DNA of 40,974 bases, from contig JANYAS010000146.1 of assembly GCA_025361205.1 (NCBI GenBank), forward strand, positions 1 to 40,974. Direction: 5' to 3'. Numbering within the stretch: position 1 is the first letter of the stretch; each line of letters begins with the position of its first letter. Source of the stretch: Holophagaceae bacterium (GTDB taxonomy: Bacteria > Acidobacteriota > Holophagae > Holophagales > Holophagaceae). The position numbers and the translations under genes are program-made. Under the pieces are notes generated by a model that had not been told where the DNA came from, made no database searches, and saw only the letters and a program-made list of their open reading frames with translations. Shown here piece after piece: positions 17,955 to 25,062 of the stretch.

Positions 17955-18603
17955 TGGCGGGCTCCTTCTTAGCGCCCCAGAGCTTGGATTCGGTGCCGTC
18001 CTGCAGGCGCTTGATGTTCTCGCGGTGCTTCCAGATCACCAGGATTGCCAGGGCCAACCAAGGCAGGATGGGGCCCATGTTCCTGCTCATCGTGGCTCCC
18101 CAGGAGAAAGCCCAGGCACCCCGCAGTAGTTGCACGGGCACCATGGCCGCGGCCAGGATGCTGCCGAGGCTCACGTACCGCGTGAGCCAGAGGGCAAAGA
18201 GGAAGATCCCCATCGGCACGATCATCAGCTGGACATCCACGGCGAGAAGGACACCCAGGGCCGTCGCGACCCCTTTGCCGCCCTGGAACTTCAGCCAGGG
18301 CGTGAAGGCATGGCCCAGCACCGCCGCCAGGGCCATGAGGGCCAGCAGGTCGGAGCCCACACCCAGTTTTTTCGCTAGGAACACCGGCAGGAAGCCCTTC
18401 AGAATGTCGAGAAGCAGCGTGACGATGCCCAGGGCCTTGCCGCCCACGCGGACAACGTTGGTGGCGCCGATGTTGCCGCTGCCGTGGGCCCGGACATCGC
18501 CTTTCCCGGCCAGTTTCACCAAGACCAAACCAAAGGGGATGCTGCCACAGATAAAGGCCGCGAGGCACCAGAGGATCAGGGATTTCGGATCGGCAGAGAG
18601 CAT
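17947..18603 (-). CDS. plsY: acyl-phosphate:glycerol-3-phosphate acyltransferase
   Basis: This 218-residue membrane protein has the three PlsY motifs in order: GSIPFGLVLVKLAGKGDVRAHGSGNIGATN, KGFLPVF..., and LGHAFTPWLKFQGGKGVATALG. It acylates glycerol-3-phosphate with acyl phosphate to make lysophosphatidic acid at the inner membrane. The ATG at 18603 has no clear ribosome site. TACACT, preceded by TGA (an extended -10 pattern), lies exactly six bases upstream, so the mRNA may be leaderless. The gene follows cinA by 12 bases and overlaps gpsA by eight, so expression could also come from upstream. Confidence 0.96.
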   Translation of the reverse strand: MLSADPKSLILWCLAAFICGSIPFGLVLVKLAGKGDVRAHGSGNIGATNVVRVGGKALGIVTLLLDILKGFLPVFLAKKLGVGSDLLALMALAAVLGHAFTPWLKFQGGKGVATALGVLLAVDVQLMIVPMGIFLFALWLTRYVSLGSILAAAMVPVQLLRGAWAFSWGATMSRNMGPILPWLALAILVIWKHRENIKRLQDGTESKLWGAKKEPANG

Positions 18604-18609
18604 GGACGC

Positions 18610-18615
18610 AGTGTA
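18610..18615 (-). promoter_or_regulatory. -10-like hexamer TACACT before plsY
   Basis: On the minus strand the sequence reads TGATACACT, then GCGTCC and ATG. The TG one base before the hexamer fits an extended -10, and the six-base distance to the ATG fits a leaderless transcript. The TGA is also the stop codon of cinA. Confidence 0.5.
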
Positions 18616-19845
18616 TCAGCGGGCGGAGGCCATCGCTCGCCGCAGCAGGTCGAGGGCCAGGGCCGTGCTGCGGAGTTGTACTTCCGCCCGGTCACCGACC
18701 AGCGTGGGGGACCTGACCTCCGTGCCGGTGGGACCGGCGAGGGCGAGGAACACCGTACCCACAGGGGCGCCTCCTTCGGCGCCCGGTCCGGCATTCCCGC
18801 AGATGCCCAAGGCCCAAGTGGCACCCAGGCGCCGCCGCACGGCGTCGGCCAGGGCCGCAGCGCAGGCTGCCGACACCGTACCCACCGTTTCGAGCCATGC
18901 AGGGTCCAAGCCGAGCAGCGCCGCCTTAGCCCTCACGGTGTAGACCGTGGCCCCCCCCAGAAAGGCTTCGCTGGCACCGGGAATGGCCGTGAGCCGCGAG
19001 GCCAACAGCCCACCGGACATGCTTTCGGCCACGGCCAAGGTCTCCCCCCGCAGCTTGAGGGCCTCCAGCACGGCATCCTCCAGGTTCCCGTCGCCAACCG
19101 AGACCAGATCAGCGCCCAGGACAGGTTCGAAGTCCGCCCGGGCGGCCTCCAACTCCGCGGGATCCGGGCCTCGGGCCAGCAATTCCACCTGGGTGAGGTT
19201 GGCGAGGATGGTCCAGTCGAGGTGGCCATGCCGCTCCCGGACCTCGCGGGTGCGCTCGTCCAGGTTGCTCTCGGGGACACCGGCCACCACCATCCGCAGC
19301 GTATGCACCCCCCTTCCCGCGAGAGGCAACAGGCGCGGCTCCACCCCCTCTTCCCACATGCGTTTCATTTCCCGGGGCACGCCGGGCAGCATCGCGATCC
19401 GCACGCCGCGATGCCCTGGAGGGTCCTGCCACCAGACGCCGGGGGCGGTTCCCACGGGGTTCCGGAGCGGCTCGGCCCCGGCTGGGATGAGGGCCTGTTT
19501 GAAGTTCACCTGGGGCGGTACGCGGTTACGGGCGGCGTAGAAGGCCACCATGTCGGCCCGACAACGGGTGTCTTCCACGAGGTCTGCCCCAAGGATTTCA
19601 GCGAATATTTCCTTGGTGAAATCGTCAAAGGTCGGCCCCAGGCCGCCGGTGGTGATGATGAGATCCGAACGCGTCAGCGCCTCACGGCAGAGTTCGGCCA
19701 GGTCCCTGCGAATGTCCCCCACGGCCGTCTTGCGGTGGAAGCCTAGCCCCAGGGAGGCCAACCGTTCGCCCAGCCACACGGAGTTGGTGTCGATGCGCCG
19801 CGTGGTGAGGAGCTCGGTGCCAATGGCGATGCATTCGATGCGCAT
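18616..19845 (-). CDS. cinA: CinA family nicotinamide-nucleotide amidohydrolase
   Basis: This 409-residue protein has the two-domain CinA layout. The N-terminal MoCF-like domain (about 1-170) contains GTELLTTRRIDTNS and TTGGLGPTFDDFTKE. The C-terminal PncC domain (about 250-405) deamidates NMN in pyridine nucleotide recycling. The usual ESCTGG motif reads ESMSGG, keeping the serine but losing the cysteine, and the usual TGIAGPGG reads CGNAGPGA. These changes are conservative in shape but may affect activity. The gene lies directly upstream of plsY on the same strand. The start at 19845 gives the canonical N-terminus MRIECIAIGTELL. Confidence 0.92.
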   Translation of the reverse strand: MRIECIAIGTELLTTRRIDTNSVWLGERLASLGLGFHRKTAVGDIRRDLAELCREALTRSDLIITTGGLGPTFDDFTKEIFAEILGADLVEDTRCRADMVAFYAARNRVPPQVNFKQALIPAGAEPLRNPVGTAPGVWWQDPPGHRGVRIAMLPGVPREMKRMWEEGVEPRLLPLAGRGVHTLRMVVAGVPESNLDERTREVRERHGHLDWTILANLTQVELLARGPDPAELEAARADFEPVLGADLVSVGDGNLEDAVLEALKLRGETLAVAESMSGGLLASRLTAIPGASEAFLGGATVYTVRAKAALLGLDPAWLETVGTVSAACAAALADAVRRRLGATWALGICGNAGPGAEGGAPVGTVFLALAGPTGTEVRSPTLVGDRAEVQLRSTALALDLLRRAMASAR

Positions 19846-19887
19846 GACTGGAATGGAACCATGGAGAGGGGGTTCACTCCAAACGAA

Positions 19888-20052
19888 TCAGCCTTCCAGC
19901 CACCGTTGCATCACCCACCGCCCCAGCCAAAGCCCGACAGCCGTGCCCACGATGCTAAGGAGCATACCCGTGGTGAAACCGACCAGGGCGCCCAGGTACC
20001 AGCCCACCAGGCTTCCCACTGTGGCGCCCACGAATCCCATCAGCTTTTCCAT
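19888..20052 (-). CDS. 54-residue two-helix membrane protein, glycine-zipper-like
   Basis: This small open frame encodes two hydrophobic segments rich in glycine and small residues (GFVGATVGSLVGWYLGALVG and TTGMLLSIVGTAVGLWLG) separated by a short turn, with a basic end (RWVMQRWLEG). Regular G-x3-G spacing suggests close helix packing in the inner membrane. The ATG at 20052 is preceded by GGAGGCGCTCGG on the minus strand, giving a plausible ribosome site. It ends 42 bases before cinA on the same strand. No function is assigned; similar short glycine-zipper proteins are common hypotheticals. Confidence 0.65.
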   Translation of the reverse strand: MEKLMGFVGATVGSLVGWYLGALVGFTTGMLLSIVGTAVGLWLGRWVMQRWLEG

Positions 20053-20070
20053 CCGAGCGCCTCCGGGGAG

Positions 20071-20076
20071 TACGAT
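20071..20076 (+). promoter_or_regulatory. -10-like hexamer TACGAT upstream of the small + strand gene
   Basis: TACGAT is followed by seven bases and an ATG at 20084 that opens a six-codon frame. A T-rich TTTTCC (20045-20050) lies roughly in the -35 region but does not resemble TTGACA. Confidence 0.35.
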
Positions 20077-20083
20077 GGGCCGC

Positions 20084-20104
20084 ATGCCCGAGGTGTTCCC
20101 ATGA
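20084..20104 (+). CDS. possible six-codon leader peptide
   Basis: ATG CCC GAG GTG TTC CCA TGA encodes MPEVFP. Its stop codon overlaps the start of the next gene as ATGA at 20101-20104. It begins seven bases after a -10-like hexamer, so it could be read from a leaderless mRNA and deliver ribosomes to the downstream start. Such a short frame can arise by chance. Confidence 0.25.
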   Translation: MPEVFP

Positions 20105-20397
20105 TCATCCACGATCTCGACGATCTGGTGCTGGATTCCGACGAGGAGTCTGGCATCCAGGAACTGGGACGTTGTTTCCTGGCCCGAGGTCCCTGGACCA
20201 CGGTGGCCTTCCTCGTGAAGACGAAGACGGATCCTGAAGGAGACTGGGACGGCCCATTCCTTTGGCTGCACCGCTACCAGAAGGTGGCCCAGGGGTGGAA
20301 GCTGGTCAGCCGCTTCCGCACCACGGAAACGGCCCAGCTGGACAAACTCACGGCGGCGTTCCGCGACTGGGAATCCTATTTCAGCCCAGGCAAGTAG
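20101..20397 (+). CDS. hypothetical protein, 98 residues
   Basis: The product starts MIIHDLDDLVLDSDEESGIQ and has an acidic N-terminus. A central region rich in aromatics and beta-like strands follows (WTTVAFLVKTK, WDGPFLWLHRYQKV, WKLVSRFRT), then a C-terminal helix (LDKLTAAFRDWESYF). It is soluble and has no signal peptide. The fold is reminiscent of small single-strand nucleic-acid-binding proteins of the PC4 type, but the resemblance is too weak to name. GAGGTG lies five bases before the ATG, and ATGA couples it to a possible leader peptide. The last 22 bases overlap the end of the convergent DinB-like gene. Confidence 0.6.
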   Translation: MIIHDLDDLVLDSDEESGIQELGRCFLARGPWTTVAFLVKTKTDPEGDWDGPFLWLHRYQKVAQGWKLVSRFRTTETAQLDKLTAAFRDWESYFSPGK

Positions 20398-20903
20398 CGC
20401 TCCCGGATGACATTCAGGTGGTGGGCCACATGACCGAGGCAGATATAGGGGATGCACCGGGCGGTGAGGGGCCGGCCATTGGTCGTGCCTTGCTGCCCCC
20501 AGACCGCCTCCGGCAGGCTGTAAAACAGGGCGAGACTGGCCTCGCGGGCCGCGTGGAAATCGCCCAGCAGCGCGGCGATCGGGCGGTCGTCTGCCCGGGC
20601 CGCGAGGGCGTATGCATTCTCGTCGAAGCCTGGCAGCGGGGTGGCATCGCCCCGACCAATGCGCAGGCACCGGTAGTCGAAGATGCGTTCGGCGTCGCTA
20701 AGGTGCTGGATCAGGTCCTTGAGGCTCCACTTCCCCGGAGCATAGCGGTAGGCGCCCTGGGCTTCTGAAAGCCCTGTGAAGAGATCCACCACCTCACCCA
20801 TCTGCGCCTGCAGCAGCAGAAGCGGATCGCCCTCCGGGGCGGTGGTGAAGTAGGGCGCATAGCCCTCGGCGTATTCGCCCGGGAGTGGTCGCGTGAGGCC
20901 CAT
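20376..20903 (-). CDS. DinB family protein
   Basis: This 175-residue four-helix protein has the DinB/YfiT pattern: GKWSLKDLIQHLSDAERIF with the first metal-binding histidine, and CLGHVAHHLNVIRERYL with the second and third. Members bind a divalent metal; characterised ones are thiol-dependent transferases, and many have unknown roles. The ATG at 20903 (MGLTRPLPGEYAEG) is chosen because AGGAG lies just upstream; a longer frame runs into the pyruvate kinase gene. It starts eight bases after the pyruvate kinase stop and is probably co-transcribed with it. Confidence 0.85.
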   Translation of the reverse strand: MGLTRPLPGEYAEGYAPYFTTAPEGDPLLLLQAQMGEVVDLFTGLSEAQGAYRYAPGKWSLKDLIQHLSDAERIFDYRCLRIGRGDATPLPGFDENAYALAARADDRPIAALLGDFHAAREASLALFYSLPEAVWGQQGTTNGRPLTARCIPYICLGHVAHHLNVIRERYLPGLK

Positions 20904-20911
20904 GGGAGCTC

Positions 20912-22333
20912 CTAGAAGGTCATAACTTTCATGGTGTTGGTGGTACCGGTCTTCCACAAGGGCAGGCCCATGGTCATCACCACGCGGTCGAAGCTCCCAG
21001 CCTGATGCTTGGCGATGAGCAGCGCCCGGACCACTTCCACCATCTCATCCGTGCTGTCCACGCGGGGGATAATGAGCGCGGTCACCCCGCGCAGCAGACC
21101 CATGCGCCGGGCGGTGCGTTCGTACAGGGTCGCAGCCAGCACGGGCGTTCGTCCGGCAAGGCGGCTGACCATGCGGGCCGTGCCGCCCCCTTCGGTGAAG
21201 GCCACGATCCAGCGGGCATGGATCTCGTCCGCCGTGCGACAGGCTGCGAAGGCCACGGAAATGTCCGTGCGGGCCAGCACCTGCTCCGCCAGTTCATCCG
21301 GCAGGGTGAGGGTGCGCTGCTTGACGTTGGCGTCGGCCTCGGTGGCGATACGGGCCAGCCACTGTACGGCCGCCACGGGGTGGGCACCGGAGGCGCTTTC
21401 CGCGCTCAGCATTACCGCGTCCGTACCATCCCAAATGGCGTTGGCCACGTCGCTGGCCTCGGCCCGGGTGGGCTGGGCGTGTTCGATCATGCTCTCCAGC
21501 ATTTGGGTGGCCGTGATCACGGGCTTCAAGGCGAGCCGCGCGGCCCGGATGATCTGCTTCTGGAGCCCCGGGACGCGCTCCACGCCCAGTTCCACCCCCA
21601 GATCTCCGCGGGCCACCATCACACCCCAGGACACGTCCAGGATCTCCCCCAGATGCGCGAGGGCCGTGGGGTGCTCAATCTTGGCGATGATGGGCTGGGT
21701 GCCGCCCAGGTGATGGATGATGGCCTGCAGCTGCTGGACATCGGAGGCCCGGCGCACAAAGCTCTGGGCGAAGAGATCCACGTCGTGTTCCACGCCCCAG
21801 CGGATGTCAATGTGATCCTTCTCGGTGAGGGGGTCCATGGCGAGATCCATGCCGATGGGATGGATACCCTTCCGCGCCTTGAGCGGCCCCCCTACCACCA
21901 CCTCGGCCTTGAGCAGATCCACGCCCTTGGCGAGAATCTTCACGGTGAGGGCACCATCATCCAAGAGCCATTGCTGTCCCAGTTCGGCGCCCTCGAAGAG
22001 TTCCGGATGCGGCAGGGGTGCCGCCCAGGCATATCCCTGGGGCACCGGGTCTTCGGGCCGGTAGAAGACTCCCTCGCTGCCCTCGGCCAGATCCAACGGC
22101 GCGTCCAGCAAACCGATGCGCCACTTGGGTCCCTGCAAGTCGAGGAACACTGGAATTGAACGGCCGAGTTCCACGGCCAGCGCCCGGACCCTTTCCAGGG
22201 CCACCACCCGGGATTCCGGATCCCCGTGGCTGGCATTTATTCGAACAGCATCAGCCTCTTTCAGTGCTTCCCGCAGACGATCGCCCACCATCAAGGCTGG
22301 TCCCAAGGTCATCACAAGTTTGGTTTTGCGCAT
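20912..22333 (-). CDS. pyk: pyruvate kinase
   Basis: This 473-residue protein converts phosphoenolpyruvate and ADP to pyruvate and ATP. It starts MRKTKLVMTLGPA, has the RINASHG phosphate-binding region, the signature PIIAKIEHP with the catalytic lysine, MVARGDLGVELG, and the long conserved TQMLESMI...TRAEASDVANAIWDGTDAVMLSAE block. The C-terminal allosteric domain is present. The ATG at 22333 has GGGGGA five bases upstream; a longer in-frame start at 22369 is less likely. It is divergent from a Fis-like gene and two GAPDH genes, forming a lower-glycolysis cluster. Confidence 0.95.
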   Translation of the reverse strand: MRKTKLVMTLGPALMVGDRLREALKEADAVRINASHGDPESRVVALERVRALAVELGRSIPVFLDLQGPKWRIGLLDAPLDLAEGSEGVFYRPEDPVPQGYAWAAPLPHPELFEGAELGQQWLLDDGALTVKILAKGVDLLKAEVVVGGPLKARKGIHPIGMDLAMDPLTEKDHIDIRWGVEHDVDLFAQSFVRRASDVQQLQAIIHHLGGTQPIIAKIEHPTALAHLGEILDVSWGVMVARGDLGVELGVERVPGLQKQIIRAARLALKPVITATQMLESMIEHAQPTRAEASDVANAIWDGTDAVMLSAESASGAHPVAAVQWLARIATEADANVKQRTLTLPDELAEQVLARTDISVAFAACRTADEIHARWIVAFTEGGGTARMVSRLAGRTPVLAATLYERTARRMGLLRGVTALIIPRVDSTDEMVEVVRALLIAKHQAGSFDRVVMTMGLPLWKTGTTNTMKVMTF

Positions 22334-22473
22334 TATATCCCCCGCAGCATGCACAGTCATTCCACACACTTTTCCACATTCTGCGCTCCCGTTTGAATGT
22401 TGTCACGGGGCTTTCCCTTGAGTGATTGCGGTGCTACCTTCGTTCTCCCGATACGGATATTGGAGAACCTGAA

Positions 22474-22698
22474 ATGCGCGAAAAGCTGCGAATGCTCGTG
22501 GCCGAGATGGTGCGTGGCGGCATCCCCTTGGAGATGGCCCGGCGCGAATTTGAACGGGTCTACCTGGAGGAGGTGCTGACGGCCCATGAGGGCAACCATA
22601 GCGCGGCTGCCCGGGAACTGGGCATCCACCGCAACACCCTGGCCAAGAAGCTCGAAGCCCCACCCACCCGACTCCACCGCGCGAGCCTGGCCAGCTGA
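22474..22698 (+). CDS. small Fis-type helix-turn-helix protein
   Basis: This 74-residue protein ends in a Fis/NtrC-C-terminal type helix-turn-helix (EGNHSAAARELGIHRNTLAKKL). The N-terminal part is a helical pair like the Fis dimerisation region (LVAEMVRGGIPLEMARREFERVYLEEVL). It lacks AAA+ and receiver domains, so it is a stand-alone DNA-binding protein. The ATG at 22474 has GGAGA seven bases upstream. It sits between divergent pyruvate kinase and GAPDH genes and is followed by a strong terminator. Control of these glycolytic genes is a location-based inference. Confidence 0.82.
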   Translation: MREKLRMLVAEMVRGGIPLEMARREFERVYLEEVLTAHEGNHSAAARELGIHRNTLAKKLEAPPTRLHRASLAS

Positions 22699-22720
22699 AT
22701 TTTTACTTGTCCAAGTGTCA

Positions 22721-22746
22721 AAGCCCGGTAGCCCGCCGGGCTTTTT
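22721..22746 (+). terminator. rho-independent terminator after the Fis-like gene
   Basis: AAGCCCGG (22721-22728) and CCGGGCTT (22736-22743) form a perfect 8-bp stem around a seven-base loop, with a T-run to 22746. It separates the Fis-like gene from the first GAPDH gene 50 bases downstream. Confidence 0.85.
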
Positions 22747-22795
22747 CTTCGACAGGATCCGGACGGACCGGTACAACAAAGGTTCGGAGAACGCC

Positions 22796-23800
22796 ATGAA
22801 GAAGGTGGCCATCAACGGCCTGGGACGGATCGGACGGCTGGTGTTGCGGCACCTGCTGAAGGTTCCGCACGTGCAGGTGGTGGCCGTGAACGACCTCGCC
22901 GACGCCGCCACCCTGGCCCATCTGATGAAGTACGACTCGGTGCACGGCCGGGCGGATTTCCCCGTGGCCGCCGACGGCGCCTACCTGGTTCTGGATGGCC
23001 GCCGCATCCGGGTCTGCACCGAGCCGGACCCGCAACTTCTTCCCTTCGGCGCCCTGGGAGCCCAGGTGGTCCTCGAGTGTACCGGTCGGTTCACCCAGCG
23101 AGCCCAGGCCGCCGCCCACCTCCAGGGTGGGGTCAGCCACGTCCTGATCAGCGCCCCCGCTGAGGATGCCGACCGCACCGTGGTCATGGGTGTGAACGAA
23201 GGCGCGCTGGATCTCACGAAGGATCGGATCATCTCCAACGCCAGCGGCACCTCCAACTGCCTCGCCCCCATGGTGAAGGTGCTCGATGATGCCTTCGGCC
23301 TTGAGTTCGGCTTCGTGACGGCCATCCACAGTTATACCAACGACCAGCGCATCCTCGACCTGCCCCACCCGGACCCGCGCCGCGCCCGGGCCGCCGCCCT
23401 GAGCATGATCCCCACCAGCACCGGCGCCGCCCGGACCATCGACCTGGTGCTCCCTCACCTCAAGGGGAAGCTCGATGGCCTCGCCGTACGGGTGCCCACG
23501 CCCGATGTCAGCATCGTGGACCTCACCGCGATCCTCAGGGCCGACGTCAGCCTGGACGCCCTTCACATGGCCTTCCAGAAGGCCACCGAGGCGGGCCCCC
23601 TCGCCCCCTACCTCGAAGTACTGGAGGCCGAACTCGTGAGCACCGACCTGGTGGGAAGCAGCGCCAGTTTTCTCTATGACCCCTTTCTCACCAAGGTGCT
23701 TGGGCCCAGGCTCGTCAAGACCTTCGGCTGGTACGACAATGAATTCGGGTATGCGGCCAGGATGAAGGACCTCTGCCTCCACGTCCTTGAGCGAATCTAG
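22796..23800 (+). CDS. GAPDH paralog lacking the catalytic cysteine
   Basis: This 334-residue protein is a near-canonical type I glyceraldehyde-3-phosphate dehydrogenase: INGLGRIGR, VAVNDLADA, YDSVHGR, HSYTNDQRILDLPH with the catalytic histidine, PTSTGAA, VRVPTPDVSIVDL and WYDNEFGYA. The active-site motif, normally SNASCTTNCLAP, reads SNASGTSNCLAP. Codon 151 at 23246-23248 is GGC (glycine) where TGC is expected. Without that cysteine the hemithioacetal chemistry cannot occur, so it is either a non-catalytic partner, a repurposed enzyme or a sequence error. The ATG at 22796 has GGAG seven bases upstream. A second paralog starts three bases after the stop. Confidence 0.9.
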   Translation: MKKVAINGLGRIGRLVLRHLLKVPHVQVVAVNDLADAATLAHLMKYDSVHGRADFPVAADGAYLVLDGRRIRVCTEPDPQLLPFGALGAQVVLECTGRFTQRAQAAAHLQGGVSHVLISAPAEDADRTVVMGVNEGALDLTKDRIISNASGTSNCLAPMVKVLDDAFGLEFGFVTAIHSYTNDQRILDLPHPDPRRARAAALSMIPTSTGAARTIDLVLPHLKGKLDGLAVRVPTPDVSIVDLTAILRADVSLDALHMAFQKATEAGPLAPYLEVLEAELVSTDLVGSSASFLYDPFLTKVLGPRLVKTFGWYDNEFGYAARMKDLCLHVLERI

Positions 23801-23803
23801 CCG

Positions 23804-24814
23804 ATGAAACGCATCGCCCTCAACGGCCTTGGCCGAATCGGCCGCCTCGCGGTGCGCAGGCTGGGCGCCCAACTGCCGGAGTTTCTCTGTGCCGTGAACG
23901 ATCCCGCCCCGCTCGACCAGCTCGTCCACCTGCTCCGGCACGATTCCGTTCATGGGCCCAGCGACCTGGCCATCGATGGCGCAACGGAATCAGGGCAGGA
24001 CTACCTCCTGCTGGGCGACCGGCGGGTGCCCCTGTTCCACCTCTCGGACCCCGCGCAGATCCCCTTCCCCCCTGCCACCCGGCTGGTGCTGGAAGCCAGC
24101 GGCCGCTTCACGCGCCGCGAGGATGCCGCGCGCCATTTCAAGAGCGGCGTCTCCCACGTGGTCATCAGCGCACCCAGCCCCGACGCGGACCTCACGATCA
24201 TCGCCCCCGTGAACGGCGCCGAGCTGGATCCGGCGCGGCATCGCGTGATTTCCAACGCCAGCTGCACGGCGCATGCGACGGCACCTATGCTGAAGATCCT
24301 GGACGCGGCCTTCGGCCTTGAATACGCAGGCATGAGCACCGTTCACGTGGTCACCAACGATCAGCGCCTGCTGGACCGGCCTCACAAGGACCGGCGTCGC
24401 GGCCGCGCCGCCTTCCTGAGCATTATCCCCACCACCTCCAGCGCCTTCGGCGCCCTTCACCGGGTGATGCCCCAACTGCCCCCGGGCTTCGATGGCGTGG
24501 CCCTCCGGGTGCCCACCCTCAGCGTGAATCTGGTGGACCTGGTGGCCACCCTGGGTCGGGACACGAACGTCGGCTCCGTGCGCAATGCCTATGCATCAGC
24601 GGCGTCCGGACGCTGGAAAGGGCTCGTCGCCCTGGCCGATCCCCACACCGTCAGCTGCGACATCACCGGGCGTTCCGAAAGCGTGGTGATGGACCTGGAC
24701 TTGACTAGGATGCTGGGCCCGCGCTTCGTGAAGGTCTTCGGCTGGCACGATAACGAAACCGGCTACGCCGCGCGGTTGTGCGAGCTGGTGGTGGATCTCG
24801 CGGGACGGATTTAG
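23804..24814 (+). CDS. divergent GAPDH paralog retaining the catalytic cysteine
   Basis: This 336-residue protein shares the fold and the N-terminal LNGLGRIGRLAVRRL, AVNDPAP and HDSVHGP motifs. The active-site motif reads SNASCTAHATAP: the catalytic cysteine (residue 154, TGC at 24263-24265) is kept, but the downstream TNC is replaced by AHA. The catalytic histidine is present in STVHVVTNDQRLLDRPHK. The phosphate-binding TSTGAA region is changed to TTSSAF, and the C-terminus reads WHDNETGYA. Substrate or cofactor preference may therefore differ from standard GAPDH; erythrose-4-phosphate dehydrogenase is one alternative. It is translated from the same mRNA as the preceding paralog, with no clear ribosome site of its own. 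Confidence 0.87.
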   Translation: MKRIALNGLGRIGRLAVRRLGAQLPEFLCAVNDPAPLDQLVHLLRHDSVHGPSDLAIDGATESGQDYLLLGDRRVPLFHLSDPAQIPFPPATRLVLEASGRFTRREDAARHFKSGVSHVVISAPSPDADLTIIAPVNGAELDPARHRVISNASCTAHATAPMLKILDAAFGLEYAGMSTVHVVTNDQRLLDRPHKDRRRGRAAFLSIIPTTSSAFGALHRVMPQLPPGFDGVALRVPTLSVNLVDLVATLGRDTNVGSVRNAYASAASGRWKGLVALADPHTVSCDITGRSESVVMDLDLTRMLGPRFVKVFGWHDNETGYAARLCELVVDLAGRI

Positions 24815-24817
24815 AGC

Positions 24818-24997
24818 TGAACCGCAGATGACGCAGAAGGCGCAGAAGGCGCAGATAGGACAGATTCGCATGGGTTGAGGCTCAGGCTCATTCGAGTCAG
24901 TTGCTTACTCTTCTTCGCAACAGCCCTTCATGGCGAATGGAGGAAGGGGGATGCTGAACCCAACATCTGCGCCATCGGCGTCATCTGCGGTTTCAAT
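24818..24997. repeat. inverted-repeat element, family A, expanded copy
   Basis: The left arm (24818-24857) reads TGAACCGCAGATGACGCAG and continues with GAAGGCGCA units. The right arm (24963-24997) reads ATCTGCGCCATCGGCGTCAT then CTGCGGTTTCAA. About 105 bases of unrelated sequence lie between them. It fills most of the gap between the second GAPDH gene and a convergent flavoprotein gene. A 70-codon frame inside it (24875-25087) has no protein-like features. Confidence 0.6.
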
Positions 24998-25062
24998 TCA
25001 ATTCGTTTTTTTGCACTTCTGAGGAAGCAGAGACTCGTGATCTCAATCCGTGTCGTGAGTCT

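Noticed and set aside
24818..24860. A CRISPR-like array in the GCAGAAGGC tandem units
   Set aside because: Units are under ten bases without spacers, and no cas gene is present.
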